Shown piece after piece: positions 38,346 to 46,343 of a DNA stretch of 64,000 bases. The notes under the pieces are model-generated. The model was not told the origin of the DNA and ran no database searches. It worked only from the letters and a program-made list of their open reading frames with translations. Source of the stretch: Bacteroides rodentium JCM 16496. Its GTDB lineage: Bacteria > Bacteroidota > Bacteroidia > Bacteroidales > Bacteroidaceae. The translations under genes were made by a program, and so were the position numbers. The stretch lies in assembly GCF_000614125.1 (NCBI RefSeq), contig NZ_BAKJ01000015.1, positions 27,834 through 91,833 of the forward strand, read 5' to 3'. The stretch's first letter is position 1, and each line of letters begins with the position of its first letter.

Positions 38346-38879
38346 ATGGAAGCAAAGGTATTATCGGAAGCAAAAGTTTATGTAGGCACTTATGCCAAGT
38401 ACAACAACGGTTCATTGTCCGGCGCATGGCTCGACCTTTCGGACTATTCGGACAAGGAAGAATTTTATGAAGCCTGCCGGGAACTTCACAAGGACGAGGA
38501 AGATGCGGAATATATGTTTCAGGACTGGGAGAACGTGCCGGAGGGCTTAATCGGCGAAAGCTGGATTTCTGAAAACTTCTTTTCCCTGCGTGATGCGGTG
38601 GAGGATTTGAGCGACACCGAGCAGGAAGCCTTTTTCGTGTGGTGCAACTACAAAAGCCATGATTTGGGCGAGGAAGATGCGGACGATTTGATAAAAGCCT
38701 TTCAAGACGAGTATATAGGACAATATGACGATGAAGAAACCTTTGCCACGCAAATAGTCGCCGAGTGCTACGAACTGCCCGACTTCGCCGAAACATACTT
38801 TGATTACCAAAGGTTTGCCCGTGACTTGTTTATGTTCGATTACTGGTTCGATGACGGTTTTGTGTTCCGGGCGGCATAA
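38346..38879 (+). CDS. ardA: ArdA-family antirestriction protein
   Basis: 177 residues, very acidic, with the ArdA layout: VYVGTYAKYNNGSLSGAWLDL, then blocks rich in Glu/Asp (LHKDEEDAEYMFQDWENVPE), FVWCNYKSHDLGEED and a C-terminal FDYQRFARDLFMFDYWF. ArdA mimics B-form DNA and blocks type I restriction enzymes, protecting incoming element DNA in a new host. It is in the leading region of the ICE with three small genes downstream on the same strand. Confidence 0.88.
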   Translation: MEAKVLSEAKVYVGTYAKYNNGSLSGAWLDLSDYSDKEEFYEACRELHKDEEDAEYMFQDWENVPEGLIGESWISENFFSLRDAVEDLSDTEQEAFFVWCNYKSHDLGEEDADDLIKAFQDEYIGQYDDEETFATQIVAECYELPDFAETYFDYQRFARDLFMFDYWFDDGFVFRAA

Positions 38880-38934
38880 CTGAATACCAATTCGGGCGGG
38901 GTTCAAAGCCCTGCCCGCTAAAAACAACCAAGCG

Positions 38935-39147
38935 ATGAAACGGAAAAGCATTTATAAAATCCTTTGGCGGGCGTTGCTGTTCTGCCTTGCATGGCGGTTC
39001 GCCAGCGTAGCCGGAGCAGGCACGGCGATAACGGCGTATATCGTATTTCGTGCCGCCTGTTTCCTGCTCCGTGTCTGCCTTTCAGCCGTTTATGCGCTGG
39101 GCATGGCTCTGCTTTTCCTGTCGTTGCTTTTCTTACTGATATTATAA
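38935..39147 (+). CDS. Small membrane protein of ICE leading region
   Basis: 70 residues: a basic N-terminus (MKRKSIYKILWRA) followed by two or three hydrophobic helices (LLFCLAWRFASVAGAGTAI, ACFLLRVCLSAVYALGMALLF). No named family was recognised. It lies between ardA and a DUF3873 gene with short spacings, so co-transcription is likely. Confidence 0.55.
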   Translation: MKRKSIYKILWRALLFCLAWRFASVAGAGTAITAYIVFRAACFLLRVCLSAVYALGMALLFLSLLFLLIL

Positions 39148-39166
39148 CCATAAAAAATAGAACATC

Positions 39167-39385
39167 ATGCAGTCACTTAACAAAAACGGGGTAAGCATTA
39201 CCCAAACACCGGGAGAAGAAAAGTTCGTGAAATGCTGTTTAGGGGCTTTCAGGGGACAGATTTATTTTCAATATGACTACCGCCACACCGATATGGAACT
39301 TTTCAGTACGGTAGCCAAAACGCTGGACGAGTGCCGCCGCAGGCGTGACGAGTGGATAGCGAAAAAAGAACGGAGTAATAAATAA
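39167..39385 (+). CDS. DUF3873 family small protein
   Basis: 72 residues, beginning MQSLNKNGVSITQTPGEEKF and containing YFQYDYRHTDMELFSTVAKT, which matches the DUF3873 pattern found on Bacteroides conjugative transposons. It is soluble with a basic tail (RRRRDEWIAKKERSNK). Function is unknown; its constant company with tra genes points to a minor role in transfer or establishment. Confidence 0.75.
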   Translation: MQSLNKNGVSITQTPGEEKFVKCCLGAFRGQIYFQYDYRHTDMELFSTVAKTLDECRRRRDEWIAKKERSNK

Positions 39386-39400
39386 GTAAAATTTAGGGAT

Positions 39401-39883
39401 ATGAAAACGACAGAAGTAAACAAGGAGCTTATCGGCAAGCGTTGCGAGTGTATTTTTACGGGTTTAATGGTAACGGGCGTTATCGAGGACATCCAAGACG
39501 ACCGGCATTCCACAGCGGTAAAAGTCCGCTTCGACCACCCGCACCAGTGGGGCGATGATTTGTATAATGATGTGTGGGCGTGGGGGCGTAAAATAGACGA
39601 GTTCGGCACGTTACACCATTTACAACTGTTAGAGGATAAACCGGACTTTCAGATAATGACGGTAGTTTTCGGCGAGCCAATCAGCCGGATAGACCGCAGT
39701 GTTTTTGAAGATGTTGCAACGTGGGGTGTCTGTTCCCTGCAAGGCTGGGTAAACAGCTACGAAAGTGTCCGGTTTGTAGCCATAAACGACCATACGGCAA
39801 TCATTACGGGCGAATATAACATGGAACAGGTAAAGGTGTGGTTAGAGAAATACACGTCCATAAAGAGCCTTAAAACCAGTTGA
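39401..39883 (+). CDS. Uncharacterised ICE protein
   Basis: 160 residues. The N-terminal half resembles a small beta-barrel (LIGKRCECIFTGLMVTGVIE, KVRFDHPHQWGDDLYNDVWA) and the rest is mixed alpha/beta. No catalytic motif or membrane segment is seen and I do not recognise the family. It is the last rightward gene before the convergent tra operon; the spacer to traQ (39884-40076) holds no gene. Confidence 0.55.
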   Translation: MKTTEVNKELIGKRCECIFTGLMVTGVIEDIQDDRHSTAVKVRFDHPHQWGDDLYNDVWAWGRKIDEFGTLHHLQLLEDKPDFQIMTVVFGEPISRIDRSVFEDVATWGVCSLQGWVNSYESVRFVAINDHTAIITGEYNMEQVKVWLEKYTSIKSLKTS

Positions 39884-40076
39884 TAGAGAACGGCGGCTAT
39901 TTGCCGCCGCCACTTTCTTTCGTGAGTGCCGGGAAATAAAGTGGCAAAGAAACCCGCCCTGTTCCCTAACATGAAAAGTCCACCCGCCGAACTATCAGCG
40001 GGTGGACTGCCATAACATACGCATTGCGTATCATTGCGTATAAGGCTGGTATATATCCTAACAAACAGCCGCATGG

Positions 40077-40520
40077 CTATTCCGGTTCTTCATCCTTGCC
40101 GTTGTCATTATTGAACGATAGCGAAAGTTGCTGCACCTGCCCGAAGCTATCAATTACATAAATGTCAATCGTCTGCTGGTCTGTCGATGCCGATGTGTAG
40201 TAGAGCCGGAACGTTTCTTTCTCCAGCGGGTACAGGTCATTGGGCAGGAACACCGTGCCGTTATCCATTTCCAGCTTCCCTTTGCCGTCCGGCTGGAAGT
40301 ACCGTATCTGATAGGTAGTCGGCTGGTAATAGCCGCCACGCATCAGTTGGCAGCGTATTTCGGCAGTTTCCCCGACTTTCAGCCTTTTGGGTACTGGCAG
40401 CGTTTCGATGCTGAACGGGTATGCCTGCTGAATATCCAAGTTGTCATTACAGGCGGTGACAAGCACGAGGGCGGCCACGATGTAGCAGCCCATGATGATT
40501 TTATACATTACATTCTTCAT
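40077..40520 (-). CDS. traQ: Conjugative transposon protein TraQ (DUF3872)
   Basis: 147 residues from ATG 40520 (MKNVMYKIIMGCYIV); an ATG two codons earlier is possible. Lipoprotein-like signal ending VLVTAC. The mature part is a small beta domain (LKVGETAEIRCQLMRGGYYQ, FRLYYTSASTDQQTIDIYVI) typical of TraQ. It is the last gene of the leftward tra operon, 19 bp after traO. In CTnDOT a primase-like TraP lies between O and Q; it is absent here. Confidence 0.85.
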   Translation of the reverse strand: MKNVMYKIIMGCYIVAALVLVTACNDNLDIQQAYPFSIETLPVPKRLKVGETAEIRCQLMRGGYYQPTTYQIRYFQPDGKGKLEMDNGTVFLPNDLYPLEKETFRLYYTSASTDQQTIDIYVIDSFGQVQQLSLSFNNDNGKDEEPE

Positions 40521-40539
40521 ATACATTATTATATAGCGG

Positions 40540-41121
40540 TCAGTTGATAATGAATTTCAGTCCCACAGATACCTGCGTGTGGAACTTGCCTATGTCCGAG
40601 CCGAACAACGCCCGTTCCCTTGCGCTGACAAGCAAAGCTATCCGGTCAGTCAGGTAGGCTTCCAGTTCCAGCGTTAAAGCTCCGCCGTAAACGAAGCAGT
40701 CCTTATCCAGCAAAGTAGAGCCGTCCGGCAACAGCTTTTCGCTTCGGTTGCTCACTTCATACCCGGCGAGTGCCGACAGTCCCAGCGACAGGAAAAAGGT
40801 CTTACGCCTGTCCGATAGGAATTTCAGGTAATAGCCGCCCTCTGCGGTGAACTGTTCGACTGGTATTCTCATATCCTTGTAGTCATACTTCTTGTGCAGG
40901 TATTCGCCGCCAATTACCCAGCGGTTGGTGTTCTTGGTGTAAACGCTATACGCCGCCCCGATATGGTAGGCAAAATCCGTATTGGCGTTCCAATGCACCC
41001 CGTCCGTCATGCCCGCCGTGACCTGCAAGCCTTTCATGCCCGGCAGGTATCTTTGTGCGTGTGCCTGAAACGAGGTCAGGCACAGCGCAAAGAGTATCAT
41101 TATAAAGATGTGCCTTTTCAT
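40540..41121 (-). CDS. traO: Conjugative transposon protein TraO
   Basis: 193 residues with signal peptide (FIMILFALCLTSFQAHAQ). The mature part has alternating hydrophobic strands ending in aromatic residues (GLQVTAGMTDGVHWNANTDF, FHTQVSVGLKFIIN), consistent with a small outer-membrane beta-barrel. It is 3 bp from traN. Thought to be part of the outer-membrane side of the mating channel. Confidence 0.87.
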   Translation of the reverse strand: MKRHIFIMILFALCLTSFQAHAQRYLPGMKGLQVTAGMTDGVHWNANTDFAYHIGAAYSVYTKNTNRWVIGGEYLHKKYDYKDMRIPVEQFTAEGGYYLKFLSDRRKTFFLSLGLSALAGYEVSNRSEKLLPDGSTLLDKDCFVYGGALTLELEAYLTDRIALLVSARERALFGSDIGKFHTQVSVGLKFIIN

Positions 41122-41124
41122 TCC

Positions 41125-42060
41125 CTATTTGATTTTGAGTTCGTTAATCACTTCTGCGTTCACGATGTCGGCGTTCTCCACCCGGATAACCTGATGCCGC
41201 CCGCCGTTCTTCTCGTAGAGTTCCACCAGCAGCAGCTTGTCGTCAGGAATGGTGAACTTCGGCAGGGCGTATACCGTGCGCACGGTCGATTTCCCGGCAA
41301 TCTCTATCACCTCGTTGTAGCTGCGTACCGCATCCAGCACTGTTTCCTGAATAGCCGTGCGCTTGGGTACTTCCTTATCGACTATCTTAAACTTGATGAA
41401 GTCGGTATCGAAAGGCACGTTGGAACTGTTCTTTGTCTGCGTGTGTACATAGAGCATCCCGTTATAGGTGTAAATCCCCTTGATTAAGAACTGTATGCCG
41501 AAACGCTTGCTACCCAAGTGGCGCACTTTCCGGTCGTTGTTCTTGTAGATGCTCTGCATTATCAGCTTCACCAGCAGCGGGCTTTCATTACCCAGTTCCC
41601 GGAAATAGATGTTCATGCGGGTATGTGAGAAGTCGGACGTATCTTCATTCTCCAAGAAGTCTTTCATTTCGATGTTGAGCATTTCCGGTTCACGGGCGTA
41701 CTTGGCATTAAATGAAAAGAAACTCCCGTCCTCACAAATGACGGAGAAGTTCGTTTCTCCCGGAAAGCCCTCTGTCGTGGCTTTCACACGTATTACGTTC
41801 TCCGCACCGTCTGCCTTGCCCGCTATGATGTGGTTGCTTCCCAAATCGACATAGCGGACGGCGGCGGGGAAGATGATATGCACCGTCTTGGCAAAGGTCA
41901 CTTCCACGCCGTAGGGCGTTACCATTTGGTGGTACGGGAGTTTCCGGGTAATCCCCCGGTACAAGTCGTTGCCAGCCGCATACTTCACGGTGTCAGCGGT
42001 TTGTGCGTTTGCCGCACACACGCCCAGCAAGAGGGCGAACAATCCAAAAATCTGTTTCAT
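41125..42060 (-). CDS. traN: Conjugative transposon protein TraN (DUF4138)
   Basis: 311 residues with signal peptide (MKQIFGLFALLLGVCAANAQ). Beta-rich, VirB9-like role: YHQMVTPYGVEVTFAKTVHI near the start is the family hallmark, and the C-terminus (VIRVENADIVNAEVINELKI) is conserved. It likely forms the periplasmic/outer-membrane core with TraM and TraO. The start codon is preceded by ACTAAAATTCCAATTA, a leader motif repeated elsewhere in the element. Confidence 0.88.
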   Translation of the reverse strand: MKQIFGLFALLLGVCAANAQTADTVKYAAGNDLYRGITRKLPYHQMVTPYGVEVTFAKTVHIIFPAAVRYVDLGSNHIIAGKADGAENVIRVKATTEGFPGETNFSVICEDGSFFSFNAKYAREPEMLNIEMKDFLENEDTSDFSHTRMNIYFRELGNESPLLVKLIMQSIYKNNDRKVRHLGSKRFGIQFLIKGIYTYNGMLYVHTQTKNSSNVPFDTDFIKFKIVDKEVPKRTAIQETVLDAVRSYNEVIEIAGKSTVRTVYALPKFTIPDDKLLLVELYEKNGGRHQVIRVENADIVNAEVINELKIK

Positions 42061-42089
42061 TGTTAATTGGAATTTTAGTAGTTAAATAA

Positions 42090-43415
42090 TTATTGTTGTT
42101 TGGCGTAAAGCATGACTTTATAGCCTGCTTTCAGCTTCACTTTTACGGTTCGGAACTTCTTGGCGAGGTAGCCGGACGTTCCTTGCAGCAAGCCCCTTGT
42201 CACGTCCATAGCCACCTGCTGCCCGGCACTCCGTGCAAAGGAAATGCTTGTTCCCAGCCCGCTTCCGATATTCGCCATAGCTTCGTTGAACGCTTCCTGC
42301 TCCATAGAGGACGGTACGGAAAGCCCCTTTTGCCCGTCCGTGTCGAATACGGCGAGTTCCACCGGGATGATGTTGCCCGCATATTCAATCGAGGACACCA
42401 GTATGTCGAGCCGTTCGCCCTGCACCTTTGCCGTCCCCGCCACAAGGGTATTCTTCGGCACGACTATGTTTCCCGCCTGCATGGGTTCGAGCAGCCGTAG
42501 TTTCACCGCCTGCCCGTCCGTCAGGGTTTGGTCTTGGTGGATGCAGGCGGCTATCGTGTTCCTGCCCATAGCGTAGCCCGTGCCTACCGCCGTGTTGAAG
42601 CCGTAGTTTCGTGGCTGGCTGTAAGCCCGGATGAAGTCGGCATCGCTCATGGGCTGCTGCAATCCCGATACGGTCGTTTCCCGGATAGCCTGCACGGGCT
42701 GGGCTTGCGGCTTTTGGGTGACAGTCCCGGCAACAGGCACTTGTGCCGTTTGCCCGTTCTGCCCGCCCTCATTCATGTACTTTGCCGCCAGTTCGTAGGA
42801 CTTTTCCAAGAGTGCCATTTGGTCGTCAGCGGTAGGCGTGGCGTTCTGCTGCTGTTGCAGTCTGTCGGTCAGTTCCGCCACCTGCCGCTTCAAGTCCTCT
42901 TTTTCCTCGTCCACAGGGGGCGTTTCGTAGAACGTGCTTAACTGGCGGTTGATGTCCCGGTAAGCGTTTGCCGAATAAGAAGCACCGCCGCCCTTTTGTG
43001 GCTTCGGATTTTCTTCCGGCATCAGGTCTATTTCCGCTTGCGGTTCTTCCGTTTCATCGTCCCCCGTGAAACCGAAGTCCTGCAAGGACTGTATCTTGTC
43101 CTGCTGTTTGCGGTTCAGCATCGCTTGTTCGTATGCCTTTTGCTTGTCGGCTATAATCCCGTCCTCTGCGGGCAGGGGTATGTCGGCGTTGAAGCCGCCA
43201 ACGCTCTCTACATTCACGTCCTCTTTGCCGGAGGGGGCGAATATCAGGTACATGCACCCGGCAAAGGCAAGGAACATCAGCGGGAAGACTATCATTTTCC
43301 TGCGCTGCTGTACCTGTTGGGGTGTCAGTTCCCGTTTGGGCTTCTTTTCCTTTTCAGTCTTCCCGTCCATCTGTGGTACGGTCGTGCCGTTCTCATTCTT
43401 CTGTACTTCTTCCAT
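42090..43415 (-). CDS. traM: Conjugative transposon protein TraM (VirB10-like)
   Basis: 441 residues. A basic cytoplasmic tail (KKPKRELTPQQVQQRRKM) is followed by one transmembrane helix (~40-60, IVFPLMFLAFAGCMYLIF). A Pro/Gln-rich periplasmic linker with a coiled stretch (EDLKRQVAELTDRLQQQQ) comes next, then a C-terminal beta domain (IAACIHQDQTLTDGQAVKLR, IVVPKNTLVAGTA) like VirB10. It spans the envelope and links the inner and outer membrane parts of the channel. It overlaps traL by 23 bp. Confidence 0.88.
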   Translation of the reverse strand: MEEVQKNENGTTVPQMDGKTEKEKKPKRELTPQQVQQRRKMIVFPLMFLAFAGCMYLIFAPSGKEDVNVESVGGFNADIPLPAEDGIIADKQKAYEQAMLNRKQQDKIQSLQDFGFTGDDETEEPQAEIDLMPEENPKPQKGGGASYSANAYRDINRQLSTFYETPPVDEEKEDLKRQVAELTDRLQQQQNATPTADDQMALLEKSYELAAKYMNEGGQNGQTAQVPVAGTVTQKPQAQPVQAIRETTVSGLQQPMSDADFIRAYSQPRNYGFNTAVGTGYAMGRNTIAACIHQDQTLTDGQAVKLRLLEPMQAGNIVVPKNTLVAGTAKVQGERLDILVSSIEYAGNIIPVELAVFDTDGQKGLSVPSSMEQEAFNEAMANIGSGLGTSISFARSAGQQVAMDVTRGLLQGTSGYLAKKFRTVKVKLKAGYKVMLYAKQQ

Positions 43416-43689
43416 ATTCCGGTCTGTTTAAGAGGTTGATACTGTTGATTGTGTCATTGCCCTGCAATGGCAGTTGTTTGATATGTTCTATTTGCAGCCG
43501 CCTGCCGTCCCGTTTCCCGATATTGTAGATTGATGAAACAGTGATGTAGATAGACAAGCCGCCGAAAAATAGGAACATCACGAGGATAACCGCCAGCCTT
43601 TTGCCCGGCGTAATCCGTCCGCACATTCGGCGCAGGCAGTCGTCCGCCCAGTCCTGCACCTTTTCGATGTAATTTCGTTTCCTTTCCAT
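43393..43689 (-). CDS. traL: Conjugative transposon protein TraL (DUF3989)
   Basis: 98 residues: a basic amphipathic N-terminus (RKRNYIEKVQDWADDCLRRM), a single transmembrane helix (~30-55, LAVILVMFLFFGGLSIYITV), and a short periplasmic tail. Synteny with traK upstream and traM downstream fixes the assignment. It is a small inner-membrane subunit of the mating apparatus. Confidence 0.85.
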   Translation of the reverse strand: MERKRNYIEKVQDWADDCLRRMCGRITPGKRLAVILVMFLFFGGLSIYITVSSIYNIGKRDGRRLQIEHIKQLPLQGNDTINSINLLNRPEYGRSTEE

Positions 43690-43693
43690 AAGG

Positions 43694-44317
43694 CTACCTC
43701 TTAACGGTTTGCAAATCCTTGTTCTCGGTAATGGTGAACGCTTCGATAATGAAGCCGTGCGGGTTGTTGTCGCTCCGTGTGGCGTTGAGCAGGCGGCACG
43801 AGGTCACAAGGCTTCGCACCGTCAGGCTGCTTTCCCGGACAATCAACTGGCGGGCATACGTGTTCACCTTGTAGGGGTACTGGTCGAAGTCGCACTTCAC
43901 GCTGTCAATCTCCACCGTCTGCGTGACGTTTCCGGAAATCACCCGGTTGTAGTAGCCCTTTTCCGCCAAGTCCTTGTAATAGTTGAAAGCGGTCTTGTCG
44001 GCGAGGAACAGCGAGCGTTTGATGTTGCTTTCGATAGCCCCCTTGTCGGGTGATAAGGTGAAAAACAGTTCGTGGAAACGCCGCACGTGTGATTTGGCTT
44101 CCACTGGTCTGTTCTGTGCCATGTCCTGCGAGAGTGCCAGCATCAGGCTTTTGCCGTTGTCGAGGACGTATATCTTCTGCCGCTGCTTTTCGGCGAAGCT
44201 GTACGAGTTCCACACGGCAAAGCCCGTCACCAGTGCGCACAGGCAGATGAATACCAGCGCAAAGAGCCGGATTTGCCGGAAACTCGTTTCGATGTTCGTT
44301 AATGATTTAAATTCCAT
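43694..44317 (-). CDS. traK: Conjugative transposon protein TraK (VirB8-like)
   Basis: 207 residues. The N-terminus MEFKSLTNIETSFRQIRLFA leads into one transmembrane helix (~20-40, LVFICLCALVTGFAVWNSYS). The periplasmic domain (FHELFFTLSPDKGAIESNIK, YARQLIVRESSLTVRSLVTS) is typical of TraK and plays a VirB8-like assembly role. Conserved position between traJ and traL. Confidence 0.9.
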   Translation of the reverse strand: MEFKSLTNIETSFRQIRLFALVFICLCALVTGFAVWNSYSFAEKQRQKIYVLDNGKSLMLALSQDMAQNRPVEAKSHVRRFHELFFTLSPDKGAIESNIKRSLFLADKTAFNYYKDLAEKGYYNRVISGNVTQTVEIDSVKCDFDQYPYKVNTYARQLIVRESSLTVRSLVTSCRLLNATRSDNNPHGFIIEAFTITENKDLQTVKR

Positions 44318-44337
44318 ATACTAAATTTTGATGTTGG

Positions 44338-45339
44338 TTATTTGAGTAGTTTCCCGGTTACTTTCCCGCTTGCCGCACCGACCGCAGCCCCGGCGATTGA
44401 CCCAGCCCGTGCCACGTTGCGGTTATAGGCAGACGTGCCGCCAGCCGACACAATCCAGCTTGCCACCGTAGGAATGGTGAAGTAGCCCACGATACCGATT
44501 ATCATAAATATTACATACACGGTGCTGCTCCCGTCAGGAATGAAATTCGGGTCTGAAAGTTCCTGAATGTCCTTTTGGAGCATCAGCGTTTGTATGCGTG
44601 CCAGCACGCTGCTGAACAAATCCGACACGGGCAACCACAGGTAAATGGAGATATAGCGTGAAATCCATTGGGTCAGCGTGCTTTGGAAACCGTCATAGAC
44701 GGAAATCGCAAACGCCAGCGGACCCAATATCGAAAGCACAATCAGGAAGAACGTGCGCAGCGTGTCTATAATCAGCCCCGCCGCCTGAAAGAGCATTTCC
44801 AACAGTTCCCTGAACCAGTCCCGGACGGACTTCTTGATATTGTAAGCCGCCCTATCCATATACATCCCCGTCATAGTCACCATGTCGGAGGGCGACCAGC
44901 CCAGTTCTTCCAGTTGTCTGTCAAATTCCTCGTCCGATGCAAGGTAAGCCGTTTCGGGGCTTCGCATCAGGGCTTCATATTCCAGTCGGTCTTTTTGCGC
45001 CCGATACTCGTTCATGTCGAAAGTCTGCGTTTCCATAAGTTGGTTGCATCCTTTTACCACTGGCGACAATACCGTGTTGATAGTGCCCAGCACGAACGTG
45101 GGAAAGAACATGATGCACAGCCCCAGCGCAAAAGGACGGAGTAGCGGGTACACGTCTATGGCTTCGGCACGCGCGAGTGACTGCCACACTTTGGCGGCTA
45201 CATAGAACAAAGCTCCCAGCCCGGCTATCCCTTTCGCTACCCCCGTCATGTTGCTGCACAAGGGCATCATTTCATCGTACAGCACCCGCAACACTTGGTG
45301 CAGGTTGTCAAAATCCACCGCTGCTAATAACATAGGCAT
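44338..45339 (-). CDS. traJ: Conjugative transposon protein TraJ (VirB6-like)
   Basis: 333 residues with several hydrophobic helices (IAGLGALFYVAAKVWQSLAR, FALGLCIMFFPTFVLGTINT, LRTFFLIVLSILGPLAFAIS, VIFMIIGIVGYFTIPTVASW). It is a polytopic inner-membrane channel protein comparable to VirB6. The C-terminal Gly/Ala-rich tail (RAGSIAGAAVGAASGKVTGK) is characteristic. It starts 13 bp after traI. Confidence 0.9.
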   Translation of the reverse strand: MPMLLAAVDFDNLHQVLRVLYDEMMPLCSNMTGVAKGIAGLGALFYVAAKVWQSLARAEAIDVYPLLRPFALGLCIMFFPTFVLGTINTVLSPVVKGCNQLMETQTFDMNEYRAQKDRLEYEALMRSPETAYLASDEEFDRQLEELGWSPSDMVTMTGMYMDRAAYNIKKSVRDWFRELLEMLFQAAGLIIDTLRTFFLIVLSILGPLAFAISVYDGFQSTLTQWISRYISIYLWLPVSDLFSSVLARIQTLMLQKDIQELSDPNFIPDGSSTVYVIFMIIGIVGYFTIPTVASWIVSAGGTSAYNRNVARAGSIAGAAVGAASGKVTGKLLK

Positions 45340-45352
45340 ACCGATTTATATG

Positions 45353-45979
45353 TTACCAGTAGCGTTCATCCGCCGAGCCGTAGAGAGCCAGCACCCGGTC
45401 GGTGTCGTTTTTCTTCTTTGCCCGCAGGTAGGACACGGATATGTTCTTTCGGGTGTAGTAGTTCACAAGGTTGCGGTAGTTGAGCAGGCTTCGATAAGCG
45501 TTGTCGATGATTGCCAGCCGTTCGGCATCCGTCAGCGACATACCCGTGATGTTCACTACATTTTTCAAGTCCTGCAACACGTCCGAGCTTTCCGACATCA
45601 GTTTGGCATAGCCGAACGAGATTGCGGACAGTTCGTCAGGCGTGAAATTCGGGTCTGCCAGCATACTTTGGAAGTTGCGCACGTAGATTTCGGATATTTC
45701 CGCCACCAGTTCGATGGACTTCTTCACCTTGACACCGCCCTTAACCACGTCATGCACCGCTTTGAGCGCATCGTAATATTTTTTACCCTGCTGGAAAATC
45801 TTCTGCGCTTCCATGAAGCCGTCCAGCGTGTTCTTGGCTGTGGTGGAAGTCTGCACTATCTGCTTGGTGGTGTTGATGATACCCTGTGCCAAGTTGCCGG
45901 GGTCTGACACCACCCACTGGGCGGATGCCTTGCCGATGAAGCAAAGGCATACCACCATAAGGAGAATTGTTTTCTTCAT
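45353..45979 (-). CDS. traI: Conjugative transposon protein TraI (DUF4141, VirB5-like)
   Basis: 208 residues with signal peptide ending FIGKASAQ. The mature protein is helical (WVVSDPGNLAQGIINTTKQI, MEAQKIFQQGKKYYDALKAV), the pattern of the DUF4141 family and of VirB5-type minor pilus proteins. It overlaps the DUF3876 gene by 4 bp. Confidence 0.87.
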   Translation of the reverse strand: MKKTILLMVVCLCFIGKASAQWVVSDPGNLAQGIINTTKQIVQTSTTAKNTLDGFMEAQKIFQQGKKYYDALKAVHDVVKGGVKVKKSIELVAEISEIYVRNFQSMLADPNFTPDELSAISFGYAKLMSESSDVLQDLKNVVNITGMSLTDAERLAIIDNAYRSLLNYRNLVNYYTRKNISVSYLRAKKKNDTDRVLALYGSADERYW

Positions 45980-46332
45980 CTTTTTCTGTTTTTAAGGTTT
46001 GTAACTCGCTTGTATTCGCCGCCGGGTGAAAGGGTTATCCGGTCACGTTCCTTGTCATACGTCAGCAGTATGGCAAAGCCAGTTTCGATAAACAGTTTCC
46101 CGTCCTGTTCCGACACTTGATAGGCAGTTTCCAGCACCTTGCCCCTGATATTCGTTTTTCGGGTGACGGTGTATTTGCCGCCCGTTTTCGAGAGCGTGAA
46201 AGCCGGGTGTCCCTTGACGTGTACCCATTCACCACGCATCTTTTCCAGTTGTTTTTCCCCGTTGCCAGTGCAGCCAGCCAATGACAGGCAGACGCATAGC
46301 AGCATGGGAAACAGTCTATTTGTCCGTTTCAT
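45976..46332 (-). CDS. DUF3876 lipoprotein of tra operon
   Basis: 118 residues with a lipobox (LCVCLSLAGC). The mature part is a compact beta domain (LEKMRGEWVHVKGHPAFTLS...GGKYTVTRKT...YKRVTN), matching DUF3876. It occupies the traH position between traG and traI, coupled to traI by an ATGA overlap. No biochemical role is known. Confidence 0.82.
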   Translation of the reverse strand: MKRTNRLFPMLLCVCLSLAGCTGNGEKQLEKMRGEWVHVKGHPAFTLSKTGGKYTVTRKTNIRGKVLETAYQVSEQDGKLFIETGFAILLTYDKERDRITLSPGGEYKRVTNLKNRKR

Positions 46333-46343
46333 GTTTTTTTATT

